Shown in pieces: positions 8,786 through 17,462 of a DNA stretch of 64,000 bases. The notes below the pieces were generated by a model that made no database searches, was not told the origin of the DNA, and was given only the letters and a program-made list of their open reading frames with translations. Origin of the DNA: Lederbergia galactosidilytica (GTDB lineage Bacteria > Bacillota > Bacilli > Bacillales > Bacillaceae_C); contig NZ_JAGGKH010000004.1 of NCBI RefSeq assembly GCF_017873565.1, positions 186,001 through 250,000 on the forward strand. The letters are read 5' to 3'. Every line of letters begins with the position of its first letter. Position 1 is the first letter of the stretch. Made by a program: the position numbers and the translations under genes.

Positions 8786-10150
8786 ATGAAGAATGTTTCA
8801 ATTCTTTCACTAAAAGAAGGGTACAAAAAGAAGGAGTTTTCTCCCGTAGACATTACCAAAATGTATTTAGATCGCATACATCAATCCCAAGATTTGAATG
8901 CTTATATTACGGTTACAGATGATATTGCCCTAAAACAGGCGGAAATTGCCGAGAAGAAATATATTGCCAATGAAGCTACTGGCATTTTAGAAGGCATTCC
9001 TCTTTCCTATAAAGATAATCTTAATACAAAGGGAATCCGCACAACAAGTGGATCTAAAATTGATGAGGATTTTATTCCAGATGACGATGCCGATATTGTT
9101 CATACTCTGCAAAGAGAAGGAGCAATCCAACTTGGCAAAGTAAATATGCATGAATTCGCTTTTGGAATTACTTCTAATAATCCTTTTTACGGTTCCGTTA
9201 AAAATCCTTGGAATAAAGAATATGCACCAGGCGGATCGAGTGGAGGGTCTGGAGCTGCTGTTGCTGCCAAATTAGGTCTCGCATCGATTGGAACTGATAC
9301 AGCCGGATCTATCCGCATTCCTGCCGCTTCTTGCGGAGTAATTGGGTTAAAACCAACACATGGTCTTATAAAGGCTGGAGGAGTCAAACATATTTCTTGG
9401 ACCCTTGATCATATTGGGCCACTTACACAAACAATGGATGATCTAGCTATAATCTTGGAAGCTATGACAGGAGGACAATATACTTCAAGTCTAAAAGAGG
9501 ATATCCGAGGTATAAGAATCGGTGTACCGAAAAACTATTTTAACGAGGGGATTGAGGAGAACACAGCTAGACTCTATCATAAAGCTTTGCAAGATTTAGA
9601 GAGTCTTGGCGCCGTTTTAATAGAGATCGATATTCCGTTTTCTTCCGAAGATCTTGCCCTTTCTTTCGGCATTGGTATCGCGGAAGCAGGATTTGTACAT
9701 GAAAAATCAATTGTATCAACCTTAGATTCTTTTGGTCTAGATGTGAAGGCTTCTCTAGAGCATAGCCATGCCATTACAGCTCTTGATTATATTAAAGCCT
9801 TAAAAAGAAAAGCACAACTGACAGAGCAATTTGAACAGCTTTTTGAACAAGTCGATGTGCTGGCCACACCAACAACCCCGATCACTCCACAAGGCATAGG
9901 AGAAGAAATGGTGGAGGTCAATGGAGTAACAGATAGCGTATTTAACACGATGATCCGGATTCCAGCCGTATTCGACTTAACCGGACAACCGGCCATCTCC
10001 ATCCCATGTGGACTTGCAGATAACGGGCTTCCTGTCGGCTTACAACTAGCTGCAGCCAATCATAACGAAAAAATACTCATCCATGCGGGATACGCATACG
10101 AACAAGCCTTTTTAAAAACCTTTTATGATAAGAGAAATAATCTTATATAG
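8786..10150 (+). CDS. Amidase-signature family hydrolase (GatA-like)
   Basis: This 454-residue cytoplasmic protein has the Ser-cisSer-Lys amidase signature. The catalytic Lys is in IPLSYKDNLNTKG, and the Gly/Ser-rich motif GGSSGGSGAAVAA and GTDTAGSIRIPAASCG follow. It is as long as GatA (about 480) but no gatC or gatB neighbours it, so it is probably a free amidase or hydrolase acting on an unknown amide rather than the tRNA amidotransferase subunit. The ATG start follows GGAGG with an 8-base gap. It converges with the UbiB-type gene; repeat C fills the gap. Confidence 0.85.
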   Translation: MKNVSILSLKEGYKKKEFSPVDITKMYLDRIHQSQDLNAYITVTDDIALKQAEIAEKKYIANEATGILEGIPLSYKDNLNTKGIRTTSGSKIDEDFIPDDDADIVHTLQREGAIQLGKVNMHEFAFGITSNNPFYGSVKNPWNKEYAPGGSSGGSGAAVAAKLGLASIGTDTAGSIRIPAASCGVIGLKPTHGLIKAGGVKHISWTLDHIGPLTQTMDDLAIILEAMTGGQYTSSLKEDIRGIRIGVPKNYFNEGIEENTARLYHKALQDLESLGAVLIEIDIPFSSEDLALSFGIGIAEAGFVHEKSIVSTLDSFGLDVKASLEHSHAITALDYIKALKRKAQLTEQFEQLFEQVDVLATPTTPITPQGIGEEMVEVNGVTDSVFNTMIRIPAVFDLTGQPAISIPCGLADNGLPVGLQLAAANHNEKILIHAGYAYEQAFLKTFYDKRNNLI

Positions 10151-10151
10151 T

Positions 10152-10207
10152 AAGGGGACTGTCCCCCGCCTAGGTAACGCGTTACTAAGGTGGGGGACTG
10201 ACCCTTA
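10152..10207. repeat. Palindromic repeat C filling a convergent gap
   Basis: Element with GGGGACTGTCCCC, a GTAACGCGTTAC core and a second arm GGGGACTGACCC. It occupies the whole space between the convergent amidase and UbiB-type genes; its right edge includes the TAA of the latter. Confidence 0.8.
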
Positions 10208-11815
10208 TTTTAGTGGCATGTATTTTAGCCATTTTTTCAATTTATAACTGCTAAATATATATCCTATAATGGCAACGACAGATAAGCCAAGCGCTATTTT
10301 TATCGTTAGCGGGTTGGATATGGACACGCCAATAATAATACCTATTAATCCTAGTAGGGTTAATTGAAATAGCTGGCTTTTACGATTTTGATAGATTGTA
10401 AATTTAAATTGTCTTCTTTGTTCGTACTCTTTTAATCGTTCAAATGTCTGTGGTAATTTTAAAAATTCTGTAACTGAATGAAAGATCCTGAATACTGGTT
10501 GTGACTGGATCCATTGCCAAATAAAGGACCATTTATTCCCTGCATTCATGAGCCATTCCATGAAAACAGGTTTACCTAGTTCAAGAACTTCTTCATCTGG
10601 CGCTAAATGATGAATAATGCCTTCAATCGTCATAAAAGAACGTCCAAGGAAAACAAAACGAGTAGGTACCTGAATAGGAAGAGCTTGGATCATATCATTA
10701 AGCTCCGATTTTAAAGCCAATAGATCCATTTCTGTTAATTGAGTAGGCTGGAGGTTCATCCATTCAGCTAGTACCTTTTCCATAACCCTAGTATCTGCCT
10801 CTGGGAGTAAAAATCCTAAACGAGACAGACAATCAACAGCTTTCGTATAATTTTTTGCTAAAAAACTTTCAATCAAACTTTGAAAAGCGAAGGCATCATT
10901 GTTGGATATTTCCCCTACCATACCGAAATCTAATAAAATGATCTGCCCTTCTTTTGAGACAAGGACATTTCCTTGATGTGGATCAGCATGGAATTTTCCT
11001 GCCTCTAGCCATTGTGGAAGAAATACTTTTATTAGACGCTGAGCTAACTGCTTACGAGTAATTGGTAATTTCTCGATCGCCTCAAAGTCGGTGATTTTTA
11101 TTCCATCGACCCATTCCATTACCAATACTTTAGATGTACATAATTCTCTATAGACCGTGGGAATCTTAACAATTTCCAGTTCATTAAAACGCTCCCTAAA
11201 ATAGAGAAGGGTTTCTTTCTCTTTCGAAAAATTTAGCTCCCGTTCAATCACTTGCTTCAACTCAGAAAACAGGATTTTCAGATTAATAAATCCCTTAGGA
11301 AGGGGAACAAAATGATTAGCAAACCAAATCACGATACCTAACGTACGGAAGTCCGTTTGAACAATGGAATGGATATGAGGGCGCCGCACTTTAATTGCTA
11401 CTGTAGATCCATTCTTTAGGACGCCTCTATACACTTCCCCGATGGACGCGGAAGCAATTGCCTTTTTTTCAATCGAAAGTAACTTTTCTTTATAACTACT
11501 TCCCCATTCTGCTTCAAGTACCTGTTGAATTTCGCTCCACTCGGAAGGGGGTACGTGATCGGTAAGATCTTCTATTTCCTTAATAAATGCCTCTGGCAAT
11601 AGATCCGCACGGGTACTAATAATCTGTCCAACTTTAATAAGCAAACCCTCTAATTCAAAAAGTAGTCGTCGAAACCTTCTTCCAATACTTCCCCACAAAT
11701 CCTCCCAGTCCGCTTCAGACTTCCTACTCAATTTATACCAATAAATTTGAATAATTATAGTCATGAATAAGGATAACACCTTGAACATCCGGGCAAATTT
11801 ACTTTGATTTTTCAT
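10205..11815 (-). CDS. ABC1/UbiB (AarF) family atypical kinase
   Basis: This 536-residue protein belongs to the ABC1/ADCK/UbiB protein-kinase-like family. The family-specific KxGQ motif is in LIKVGQIISTRADLLPEAF, the ATP-binding Lys in VAIKVRRPH, the catalytic loop is FHADPHQGNVLV and the metal-binding LLDFGMVGE follows. Two hydrophobic helices at the C-terminus (about 485-525) anchor it in the membrane. UbiB homologues support isoprenoid-quinone synthesis; here menaquinone or lipid-linked roles are inferred. The ATG start follows GGAGCGGAGA. It is flanked on both sides by GGGGACTGTCCCC repeats. Confidence 0.9.
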   Translation of the reverse strand: MKNQSKFARMFKVLSLFMTIIIQIYWYKLSRKSEADWEDLWGSIGRRFRRLLFELEGLLIKVGQIISTRADLLPEAFIKEIEDLTDHVPPSEWSEIQQVLEAEWGSSYKEKLLSIEKKAIASASIGEVYRGVLKNGSTVAIKVRRPHIHSIVQTDFRTLGIVIWFANHFVPLPKGFINLKILFSELKQVIERELNFSKEKETLLYFRERFNELEIVKIPTVYRELCTSKVLVMEWVDGIKITDFEAIEKLPITRKQLAQRLIKVFLPQWLEAGKFHADPHQGNVLVSKEGQIILLDFGMVGEISNNDAFAFQSLIESFLAKNYTKAVDCLSRLGFLLPEADTRVMEKVLAEWMNLQPTQLTEMDLLALKSELNDMIQALPIQVPTRFVFLGRSFMTIEGIIHHLAPDEEVLELGKPVFMEWLMNAGNKWSFIWQWIQSQPVFRIFHSVTEFLKLPQTFERLKEYEQRRQFKFTIYQNRKSQLFQLTLLGLIGIIIGVSISNPLTIKIALGLSVVAIIGYIFSSYKLKKWLKYMPLK

Positions 11816-11913
11816 TCTCCGCTCCTTTTCTCTTCATTGGCGACTTTCATATATTTACTTCATACTTCACCAATAGAATACAATTCTCCTTCCCCTTTTA
11901 AAAAAATTTAAAA

Positions 11914-11977
11914 AACGGATCGGGGACAGTCCCCCAATCCGTTAACGCGTTAACAAAACGGGGGTCAGTCCCCGTTA
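11914..11977. repeat. Palindromic repeat D ending on a stop codon
   Basis: GGGGACAGTCCCC, a perfect GTTAACGCGTTAAC core and GGGGTCAGTCCCC. The right edge includes the TAA (11975-11977) of the lipoprotein gene. Confidence 0.8.
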
Positions 11978-13303
11978 TTTAATAAAATATGCAGATTTTT
12001 CAAAGAAAAAGGCTAGGTAATCATCGTTGGTATAGTTCCCCATATAAAGGTATTGGTTGTTAGAAGCTTTGGCCATTCTTTCATTTAGCTCAATACCTTC
12101 TATTAGTTCACCTGTTTCAGGGTTTAATTTTAGTACTTTTGTTGGTGTAGAGGAATCTTCACCATCAACCTGGGTTAATAGATATAATGTGTCATTGATA
12201 AGATGGGCAGCAAATATAAAATGCTGTCCAAAGTCAATAGACCAAGCCTCTTCTCCTGCCTCTATATCCACTGCAATTAAGGTTGTATCCCCATTATCAA
12301 AATCAAGATTTTGGTAGATGACTGTTGAGTCTGTGAAGACGGGATAGGGAGCAACAGGTCCGATCATCCTGCCAGGAAATTCAAATTCGTTCAATGGATC
12401 TCCTGTTTCCGCATCATATCCATGAAAAACACTATCAGAATCTAGGATATATAGAGCATCACCTGAGAAAAATGGAATTGAGTAACGTAAAGATTCCGGT
12501 AAACTCTGTTTCCATATTTCATCTCCAGATTCCTGCTCCGCTGCTATTAATTCTGAGTCATCATTAACATAATAGAAGTAGTCATCTTTAAAAGCTAATT
12601 GATAAAGGGGGTCTTTCCCATTCTGTTTTAGATTCCCTATCTCCTTTTCCCAAATAAGCGATCCATCCTGTAAATTATGTTTGTGAATAGTGAATTGATC
12701 AGCGAACAGCATATCATCTGGCTCTGAGCGAAGACCTGCAGCAAAATAAATGGCATCATCGATCACATAATATTCACTTAGATTATTATATTTTTTCAAA
12801 TCAATTTTATAGACGGACTCTCCGGTTTCTTTATCCAATGCCTCGATAAATGCTTCTTCCCCTTCATCCGTTTCATTATTAACTAAAATATAGTCATCTG
12901 TCATCACATTCGGCCTTCTAAACGGGAAAGGCACCTCGCTCTTCCATATTTCCTTCATATCCTTCGTATAAGCGATCGTCTCATCGGATTCTGTGTTGAT
13001 AAAAAATCTATCGCCATCTAAAAAGGCGTGATTTTCTATATTCATCTCTGTTTCAATCTGAATCCAATTTTCCTGATCATATTCATCGATCGATATACTT
13101 TCGAAATCTTCAATAGAACCTAATAATGTGTTCGGGGCTTCTTCCTCTTCCTTAGACTCTTCCTCAGCCCCCTCCTCAGTATCATTCTCCTTCTCAACTG
13201 TTGTATTTTCGTCCTTTTCATCATCCTTAGTGCTAGTATTACTTCCACAGCCTGCCATGACTAAAAGCAAAACCATACTCAACAATAAAACGAATTTCTT
13301 CAT
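11975..13303 (-). CDS. Lipoprotein with PQQ-binding-like beta-propeller
   Basis: This 442-residue exported protein has a lipobox (LVMAGC, Cys at about 19) after a basic and hydrophobic signal sequence. An extremely acidic low-complexity linker follows (about 25-60, mostly Glu/Asp). The rest is a repeat protein with blades such as ALDKETGESVYKIDLKK, AAEQESGDEIWKQSLP, DAETGDPLNEFEFPG and DIEAGEEAWSIDFGQ, a PQQ-like/BamB-type beta-propeller. It probably acts as an extracellular scaffold or binding protein; no catalytic residues are evident. The acidic linker may be a spacer through the wall. The nearest upstream gene (LysR regulator) is in the same direction but separated by about 200 bases and repeat E. 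Confidence 0.85.
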   Translation of the reverse strand: MKKFVLLLSMVLLLVMAGCGSNTSTKDDEKDENTTVEKENDTEEGAEEESKEEEEAPNTLLGSIEDFESISIDEYDQENWIQIETEMNIENHAFLDGDRFFINTESDETIAYTKDMKEIWKSEVPFPFRRPNVMTDDYILVNNETDEGEEAFIEALDKETGESVYKIDLKKYNNLSEYYVIDDAIYFAAGLRSEPDDMLFADQFTIHKHNLQDGSLIWEKEIGNLKQNGKDPLYQLAFKDDYFYYVNDDSELIAAEQESGDEIWKQSLPESLRYSIPFFSGDALYILDSDSVFHGYDAETGDPLNEFEFPGRMIGPVAPYPVFTDSTVIYQNLDFDNGDTTLIAVDIEAGEEAWSIDFGQHFIFAAHLINDTLYLLTQVDGEDSSTPTKVLKLNPETGELIEGIELNERMAKASNNQYLYMGNYTNDDYLAFFFEKSAYFIK

Positions 13304-13454
13304 AAAAACATCCTTCTAATTTTATGTATTTTAGACTTCTCTGCCAAAAACTATAAGTCCACCGAACTATTTACCCTTTTAATCAGCCTATCAAACATTG
13401 AGAGTCTACTTTTCCATAATTATAGTTCTTCTCGGGGGATAGGTATCGCTTTTC

Positions 13455-13503
13455 TTTAACACATTAACAAGCTGGGGGACAGTCCCCTTTACAGTCCCCT
13501 TTA
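13455..13503. repeat. Palindromic repeat E at the 3' end of the LysR gene
   Basis: A partial element, TTAACACATTAA then GGGGGACAGTCCCC, with a duplicated ACAGTCCCCTTT tail. The tail includes the TAA stop (13501-13503) of the LysR gene. Confidence 0.75.
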
Positions 13504-14409
13504 CACATAAAAGTCAATAATTCGCTTAAGTTCTTCTAAATACAGCTTAGCCATGCGGCTTAGTTGGGCCTTTTTGTGTACGATCCATCCGACGGAGATG
13601 ACTTCTCCTTCTTCGAGCGGGACAGATACAATATTTGAGCCATTTAGGTCAGCGCTTAAGATGCCCGTTGAAATCGTATAACCATTTAGCCCAATTAATA
13701 AATTGAACAAAGTAGCTCGATCACTTACTTGAATGCTCTTTTTGCTAGGAATTGTGCTAAATATTTCCTCCGAATAATAGAATGAGTTATATTCCCCTTG
13801 TTCAAAAGTGAGACGCGGATAGTCTTCTAAATCCTCTAACGTAACAGACTCCCTACTTGCTAGCGGATTTTGAGAGCTCACAAAAATATGTGGTGAGGCT
13901 TTAAAGAGCAAATTAAACTCAAGTCCCTCTTCTTTAAGCAATTGCATCATTACTTTTTCATTAAACAAACTAACATATAAAATACCGATTTCACTACGAA
14001 GAGTTTTAACATCTTCGATAATTTCATATGTTCTCGTTTCCCGCATTGTAAATTGATATTTATCTGAACCATGTTTTTTAATCATTTCAACTAAAGCATT
14101 TACCGCGAAGGCATAATGCTGTGTCGAGACTGAAAAAAGTTGCGGAGAAGGGGCCGTATTAAAATAGCGACGTTCTAACAGTTCTACTTGTTCCACTACT
14201 TGTCTAGCATAACCAAGAAACTCTGCCCCATCTGGTGAAAGAGTTATACCTGTTGATGTTCGAGTAAAAATATTTTTTCCTATTTCCTTTTCAAGATTCT
14301 TAATTGCCTTTGACAAGCTTGGTTGTGAAATATAGAGCCTACGTGCTGCCTCATTCATCGAACCACTTCTAACAATTTCAATCACATATTTTAATTGTTG
14401 TAAATTCAT
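13501..14409 (-). CDS. LysR-family transcriptional regulator
   Basis: This 302-residue regulator has an N-terminal winged HTH (MNLQQLKYVIEIVRSGSMNE, then AARRLYISQPSLSKAIKNLE) and a LysR substrate-binding domain (about 90-300). The ATG at 14407-14409 follows GAGGG with a 7-base gap, and MNLQQLKY is the usual LysR N-terminus; an in-frame extension to 14433 is less likely. It is divergent from the MetE-like gene. Overlapping palindromes with T-N11-A geometry lie in the shared region, so it probably activates the MetE-like and transporter genes in response to a small, perhaps aromatic or methylated, ligand. Confidence 0.92.
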   Translation of the reverse strand: MNLQQLKYVIEIVRSGSMNEAARRLYISQPSLSKAIKNLEKEIGKNIFTRTSTGITLSPDGAEFLGYARQVVEQVELLERRYFNTAPSPQLFSVSTQHYAFAVNALVEMIKKHGSDKYQFTMRETRTYEIIEDVKTLRSEIGILYVSLFNEKVMMQLLKEEGLEFNLLFKASPHIFVSSQNPLASRESVTLEDLEDYPRLTFEQGEYNSFYYSEEIFSTIPSKKSIQVSDRATLFNLLIGLNGYTISTGILSADLNGSNIVSVPLEEGEVISVGWIVHKKAQLSRMAKLYLEELKRIIDFYV

Positions 14410-14608
14410 TTTTCGTCCCTCATTGTTCAACACTATGTTTATTTATGCGAAAACCACTATCCACTTATGTTTAAAAGAGAAGAAGAGGGCAATTTAGTTT
14501 AGGCTACAGTCAGTTTCTAACAATCATCAATAAACTCATCATAAATGGAAATTTAAGAGAGAGCAAGACTACGATAATAGAAAAGAGTATAGAAATTCTC
14601 ACTTAACC

Positions 14609-14630
14609 TATAACCATTGGTTATAACCAA
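14609..14630 (+). promoter_or_regulatory. LysR-type operator: overlapping perfect palindromes
   Basis: TATAACCATTGGTTATA (14609-14625, containing the T-N11-A core TAACCATTGGTTA) overlaps TTGGTTATAACCAA (14617-14630). This gives three alternating half-sites. A good -10 (TATACT, 14653-14658) has no recognisable -35 at the right distance, where the operator ends instead. This is typical of an activator-dependent promoter. Confidence 0.7.
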
Positions 14631-14738
14631 CTATATCTTTTTCCACTTAGACTATACTATTTTCCCATGTTAGAATTCAATATATTCAATATAAAAGTTC
14701 ATTTTAAATTTTTTACTATTAGGAAATGGGGGAGTAAC

Positions 14739-15839
14739 ATGCAAACAAAAACGACAACGATTTTCCGCGCTGACCAAGTCGGCAGTTTATTAAGAACCGA
14801 AACAATAAAAAAAGCACGATTACAGAGGAGCGCTGGTGAAATCACAGCTGAGCAATTACGTGCTATTGAAGATAATGAAATCAAAAGAATTGTAGTAAAA
14901 CAAAAAGAAATCGGTCTTCAAGCTGTAACAGATGGAGAGTTCCGCAGGGCTTGGTGGCATTTTGACTTCTTAGAAAATTTAGTTGGAGTTGACGGCTATT
15001 GGGCGGGAAGCGGCATTCAATTTCAACAACAGCAAACTAGATCTCGCGCAATTAAAGTGACAAATAAACTAGATTTTGCTAATCATCCGATGCTAGATGA
15101 TTATAAATTCCTTCATAAAGTAGCCGGAAATCATGTTGCAAAATTTACGATTCCAAGTCCAAGTATGCTCCATTTTCGCGGTGAAGTGGATCCAGCTGTC
15201 TATCCAGACGAGGAAGAATTCTTTGATGATTTAGCAAAAGCTTATAAAAAAGGGATAAAAGCCTTTTATGATGCTGGTTGCCGCTACCTCCAATTAGATG
15301 ATACTGCTTGGGCCTATCTATGTTCAGAGGAACAGAAGGAACAATTACGAGCAAATGGAAAAGACCCGGAATACTTGGTCAAAATGTATCTTGATACATT
15401 AAATAAAGCGGTAGCTGACCGCCCAGAAGATTTAAAAGTGACGATGCATATTTGTCGTGGGAATTTCCGTTCTACTTGGATTTCTTCGGGTGGTTATGAA
15501 CCAGTTGCAGAACCATTATTCGGAAATTTGAATATTGATGGATTCTTTTTAGAGTATGACAATGATCGTTCTGGTGGATTCGAGCCCTTGCGCTTTGTAA
15601 ATCGGCCGGACTTAAACATCGTTCTTGGTTTGATTACATCAAAGCACGGTAAGCTAGAGCCAAAAGAAGATATTATTAGACGAATAGAAGAGGCCTCCCA
15701 ATTTGTTAATCTTAACCAACTGTCACTAAGCCCGCAATGTGGATTTGCTTCAACTGAAGAGGGAAATTTATTGACTGAAGAAGAACAATGGGAAAAGCTT
15801 CGTTATGTAGTTGAGCTTGCCGAAGATGTTTGGAAATAA
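14739..15839 (+). CDS. Cobalamin-independent methionine synthase-like protein (MetE C-terminal domain; YxjG/YxjH-like)
   Basis: This 366-residue cytoplasmic TIM-barrel protein matches the C-terminal catalytic half of MetE without the N-terminal half. RADQVGSLLR at the start, TDGEFRRAWWHFDF, LQLDDTAWAYLCS, MHICRGNFRSTW and SPQCGFAST are the family blocks. His and Cys in MHICRGN plus Cys in SPQCGF would bind zinc for thiolate activation. Such proteins transfer methyl groups to homocysteine or other thiols from unknown donors. The ATG at 14739 follows GGGGGAG; an in-frame ATG at 14667 lacks a ribosome site. No S-box riboswitch was seen upstream; instead there is a LysR operator. An AAHS-type transporter follows downstream. 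Confidence 0.88.
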   Translation: MQTKTTTIFRADQVGSLLRTETIKKARLQRSAGEITAEQLRAIEDNEIKRIVVKQKEIGLQAVTDGEFRRAWWHFDFLENLVGVDGYWAGSGIQFQQQQTRSRAIKVTNKLDFANHPMLDDYKFLHKVAGNHVAKFTIPSPSMLHFRGEVDPAVYPDEEEFFDDLAKAYKKGIKAFYDAGCRYLQLDDTAWAYLCSEEQKEQLRANGKDPEYLVKMYLDTLNKAVADRPEDLKVTMHICRGNFRSTWISSGGYEPVAEPLFGNLNIDGFFLEYDNDRSGGFEPLRFVNRPDLNIVLGLITSKHGKLEPKEDIIRRIEEASQFVNLNQLSLSPQCGFASTEEGNLLTEEEQWEKLRYVVELAEDVWK

Positions 15840-15959
15840 CCGTAATACTGCCCTATGGATTTAAATCATAGCGTCATATTTTAAAATATAACACTTGGAT
15901 GTGTAATGAACGGCAAAAAAGAGTCTCCTATAAAAACGCCGTTCTCTCTATGTGTTAGA

Positions 15960-15985
15960 AGAAGGCGCCTCTATAGGCGCCTTCT
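15960..15985. terminator. Perfect 11-bp hairpin between MetE-like and transporter genes
   Basis: AGAAGGCGCCT and AGGCGCCTTCT close a CTAT loop about 120 bases after the MetE-like stop. Only AAATTTAG follows, so it may be a partial terminator or mRNA-stabilising stem rather than a full stop. Confidence 0.55.
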
Positions 15986-16035
15986 AAATTTAGTTGTTCC
16001 AATATTCTAAAAATACACTCAACAAGGAGATTGAC

Positions 16036-17385
16036 ATGCGCGTTGTTCGTACAGCTCACATTATAGCCGAAAGTAAATTTAATAAGTTTCACCTGCTAGT
16101 ATTTTTATGGTGTTTTTATGCGATAGCCTTTGATGGATTTGATATTGCTCTATATGGAATCGGCTTGCCTCTCATGATGGATGACTTCGGATTAACAACT
16201 GTAGAAGCGGGAAAGATTGGTAGCTATTCATTAATAGGAATGATGATTGGGTCCTTCGTGCTTGGTTCTTTATCCGACATAATCGGACGTAAAAAAATAC
16301 TCGCCATTTGTATGGCATTATTCAGTTTGTTCTCGTTGTTTGCTGGTTTAGCGCCAAATGAGAATGTCTTCTTAATTATGCGTTTTATTTCCGCCTTGGG
16401 AATGGGTGGGTTAATGCCAGCCGTGATTGCAATTATGACTGAGTATTCCCCTAAGAAAAATCGAGCTTTAACAGTGGCTTTAATGTATTGTGGCTATTCA
16501 ATTGGAGGAATTTTAGCCTCTCTGATTGGCATGTATGCAATGGAAAGCCTAGGTTGGAGATTTCTATATTGGCTTGGTATTATTCCTTTGTTAACTTTAC
16601 CTTTTTTTCTCAAACAATTTCCTGAGTCATTATCCTATACTGTTCTGCGAAAACAAGGAGACAAAATCGCCAGCATTCTTAATAAGGTCGACCCAAATGG
16701 CAATTTTCAAGCAACAGACGATTTTGAGTATGCGGCTGTTCAAGAGCAGGCAAAGGGCTTCCCAGTGAAAAAACTTTTTTCAAATCGACGTCTTGTCAGC
16801 ACATTGGCTTTTTGGACGGCTGTCTTTAGCTGCCTGCTTATGATTTACGGTTTAAATACTTGGTTACCTAAAATCATGCAAGAATCAGGATTTGGTATTA
16901 CTTCAAGCCTATCATTTAACCTTGTATTGGCCATTGGACAAATTGGTGGCTCCCTACTCGGTGGAATCTTAGTCGAGCGAATTGGTCATCGAAAGGTACT
17001 GTTAGGTATGTTCTTAATGGGGGCTCTTTGCTTCGTATCCCTTAGCCTAACCTCTCACACCCTATTACTATATGGATTAATCGCTCTTGGCGGCGCATGC
17101 ACGGGTGGGACCCAAAATTTAGTTAACCCTTATATATCTGAATTTTACCCACGTGAAATTCGCGCAACAGGACTCAGTATCACAGTTGGCATTGGCCGCA
17201 TCGGAGCCATATTAGCCCCTGTCCTTATCGGACTCTTACTTGCGACGAACGTAGCACCACAAAACGCCTTTATGGCATTTGCCGTTCCAAGTATTCTAGG
17301 AGGTATCGCCTTCTTATTCGTCCAAGAGAAATATGGAAGCTTTGATAAAACCACAAACACATCTCAACTCTCTAAAGTTGGATAA
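16036..17385 (+). CDS. MFS transporter, aromatic acid:H+ symporter (AAHS) type
   Basis: This 449-residue protein has 12 predicted TM helices. The MFS signature loop after TM2 is GSLSDIIGRKKIL, with a related GGILVERIGHRKVLLG after TM8. The N-terminal AIAFDGFDIALYGIGLPL (DGxD in TM1) is characteristic of the AAHS group, which includes benzoate, 4-hydroxybenzoate and niacin carriers. Substrate is therefore probably a small aromatic or pyridine carboxylate. The ATG at 16036 follows AAGGAG; an in-frame upstream start at 15994 has no such site. It lies downstream of the MetE-like gene and probably shares LysR control. Confidence 0.9.
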   Translation: MRVVRTAHIIAESKFNKFHLLVFLWCFYAIAFDGFDIALYGIGLPLMMDDFGLTTVEAGKIGSYSLIGMMIGSFVLGSLSDIIGRKKILAICMALFSLFSLFAGLAPNENVFLIMRFISALGMGGLMPAVIAIMTEYSPKKNRALTVALMYCGYSIGGILASLIGMYAMESLGWRFLYWLGIIPLLTLPFFLKQFPESLSYTVLRKQGDKIASILNKVDPNGNFQATDDFEYAAVQEQAKGFPVKKLFSNRRLVSTLAFWTAVFSCLLMIYGLNTWLPKIMQESGFGITSSLSFNLVLAIGQIGGSLLGGILVERIGHRKVLLGMFLMGALCFVSLSLTSHTLLLYGLIALGGACTGGTQNLVNPYISEFYPREIRATGLSITVGIGRIGAILAPVLIGLLLATNVAPQNAFMAFAVPSILGGIAFLFVQEKYGSFDKTTNTSQLSKVG

Positions 17386-17388
17386 TAT

Positions 17389-17462
17389 TTTGGGGACAGT
17401 CCCCCGCTGCGTTAACGTATTAACGAGCTGGGGGACTGTCCCCGCTTTTGTCCCCGCTTTTA
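17389..17462. repeat. Palindromic repeat F filling a convergent gap
   Basis: GGGGACAGTCCCCC, a GTTAACGTATTAAC core, GGGGGACTGTCCCC and a short TTTTGTCCCCGCTTTTA extension. It spans the whole gap between the convergent transporter and Gfo/Idh genes; its right edge includes the latter's TAA (17460-17462). Confidence 0.8.

Noticed and set aside
14434..14738. Possible S-box (SAM) riboswitch before the MetE-like gene
   Set aside because: No S-box consensus or terminator/antiterminator pair; a LysR operator explains the region.
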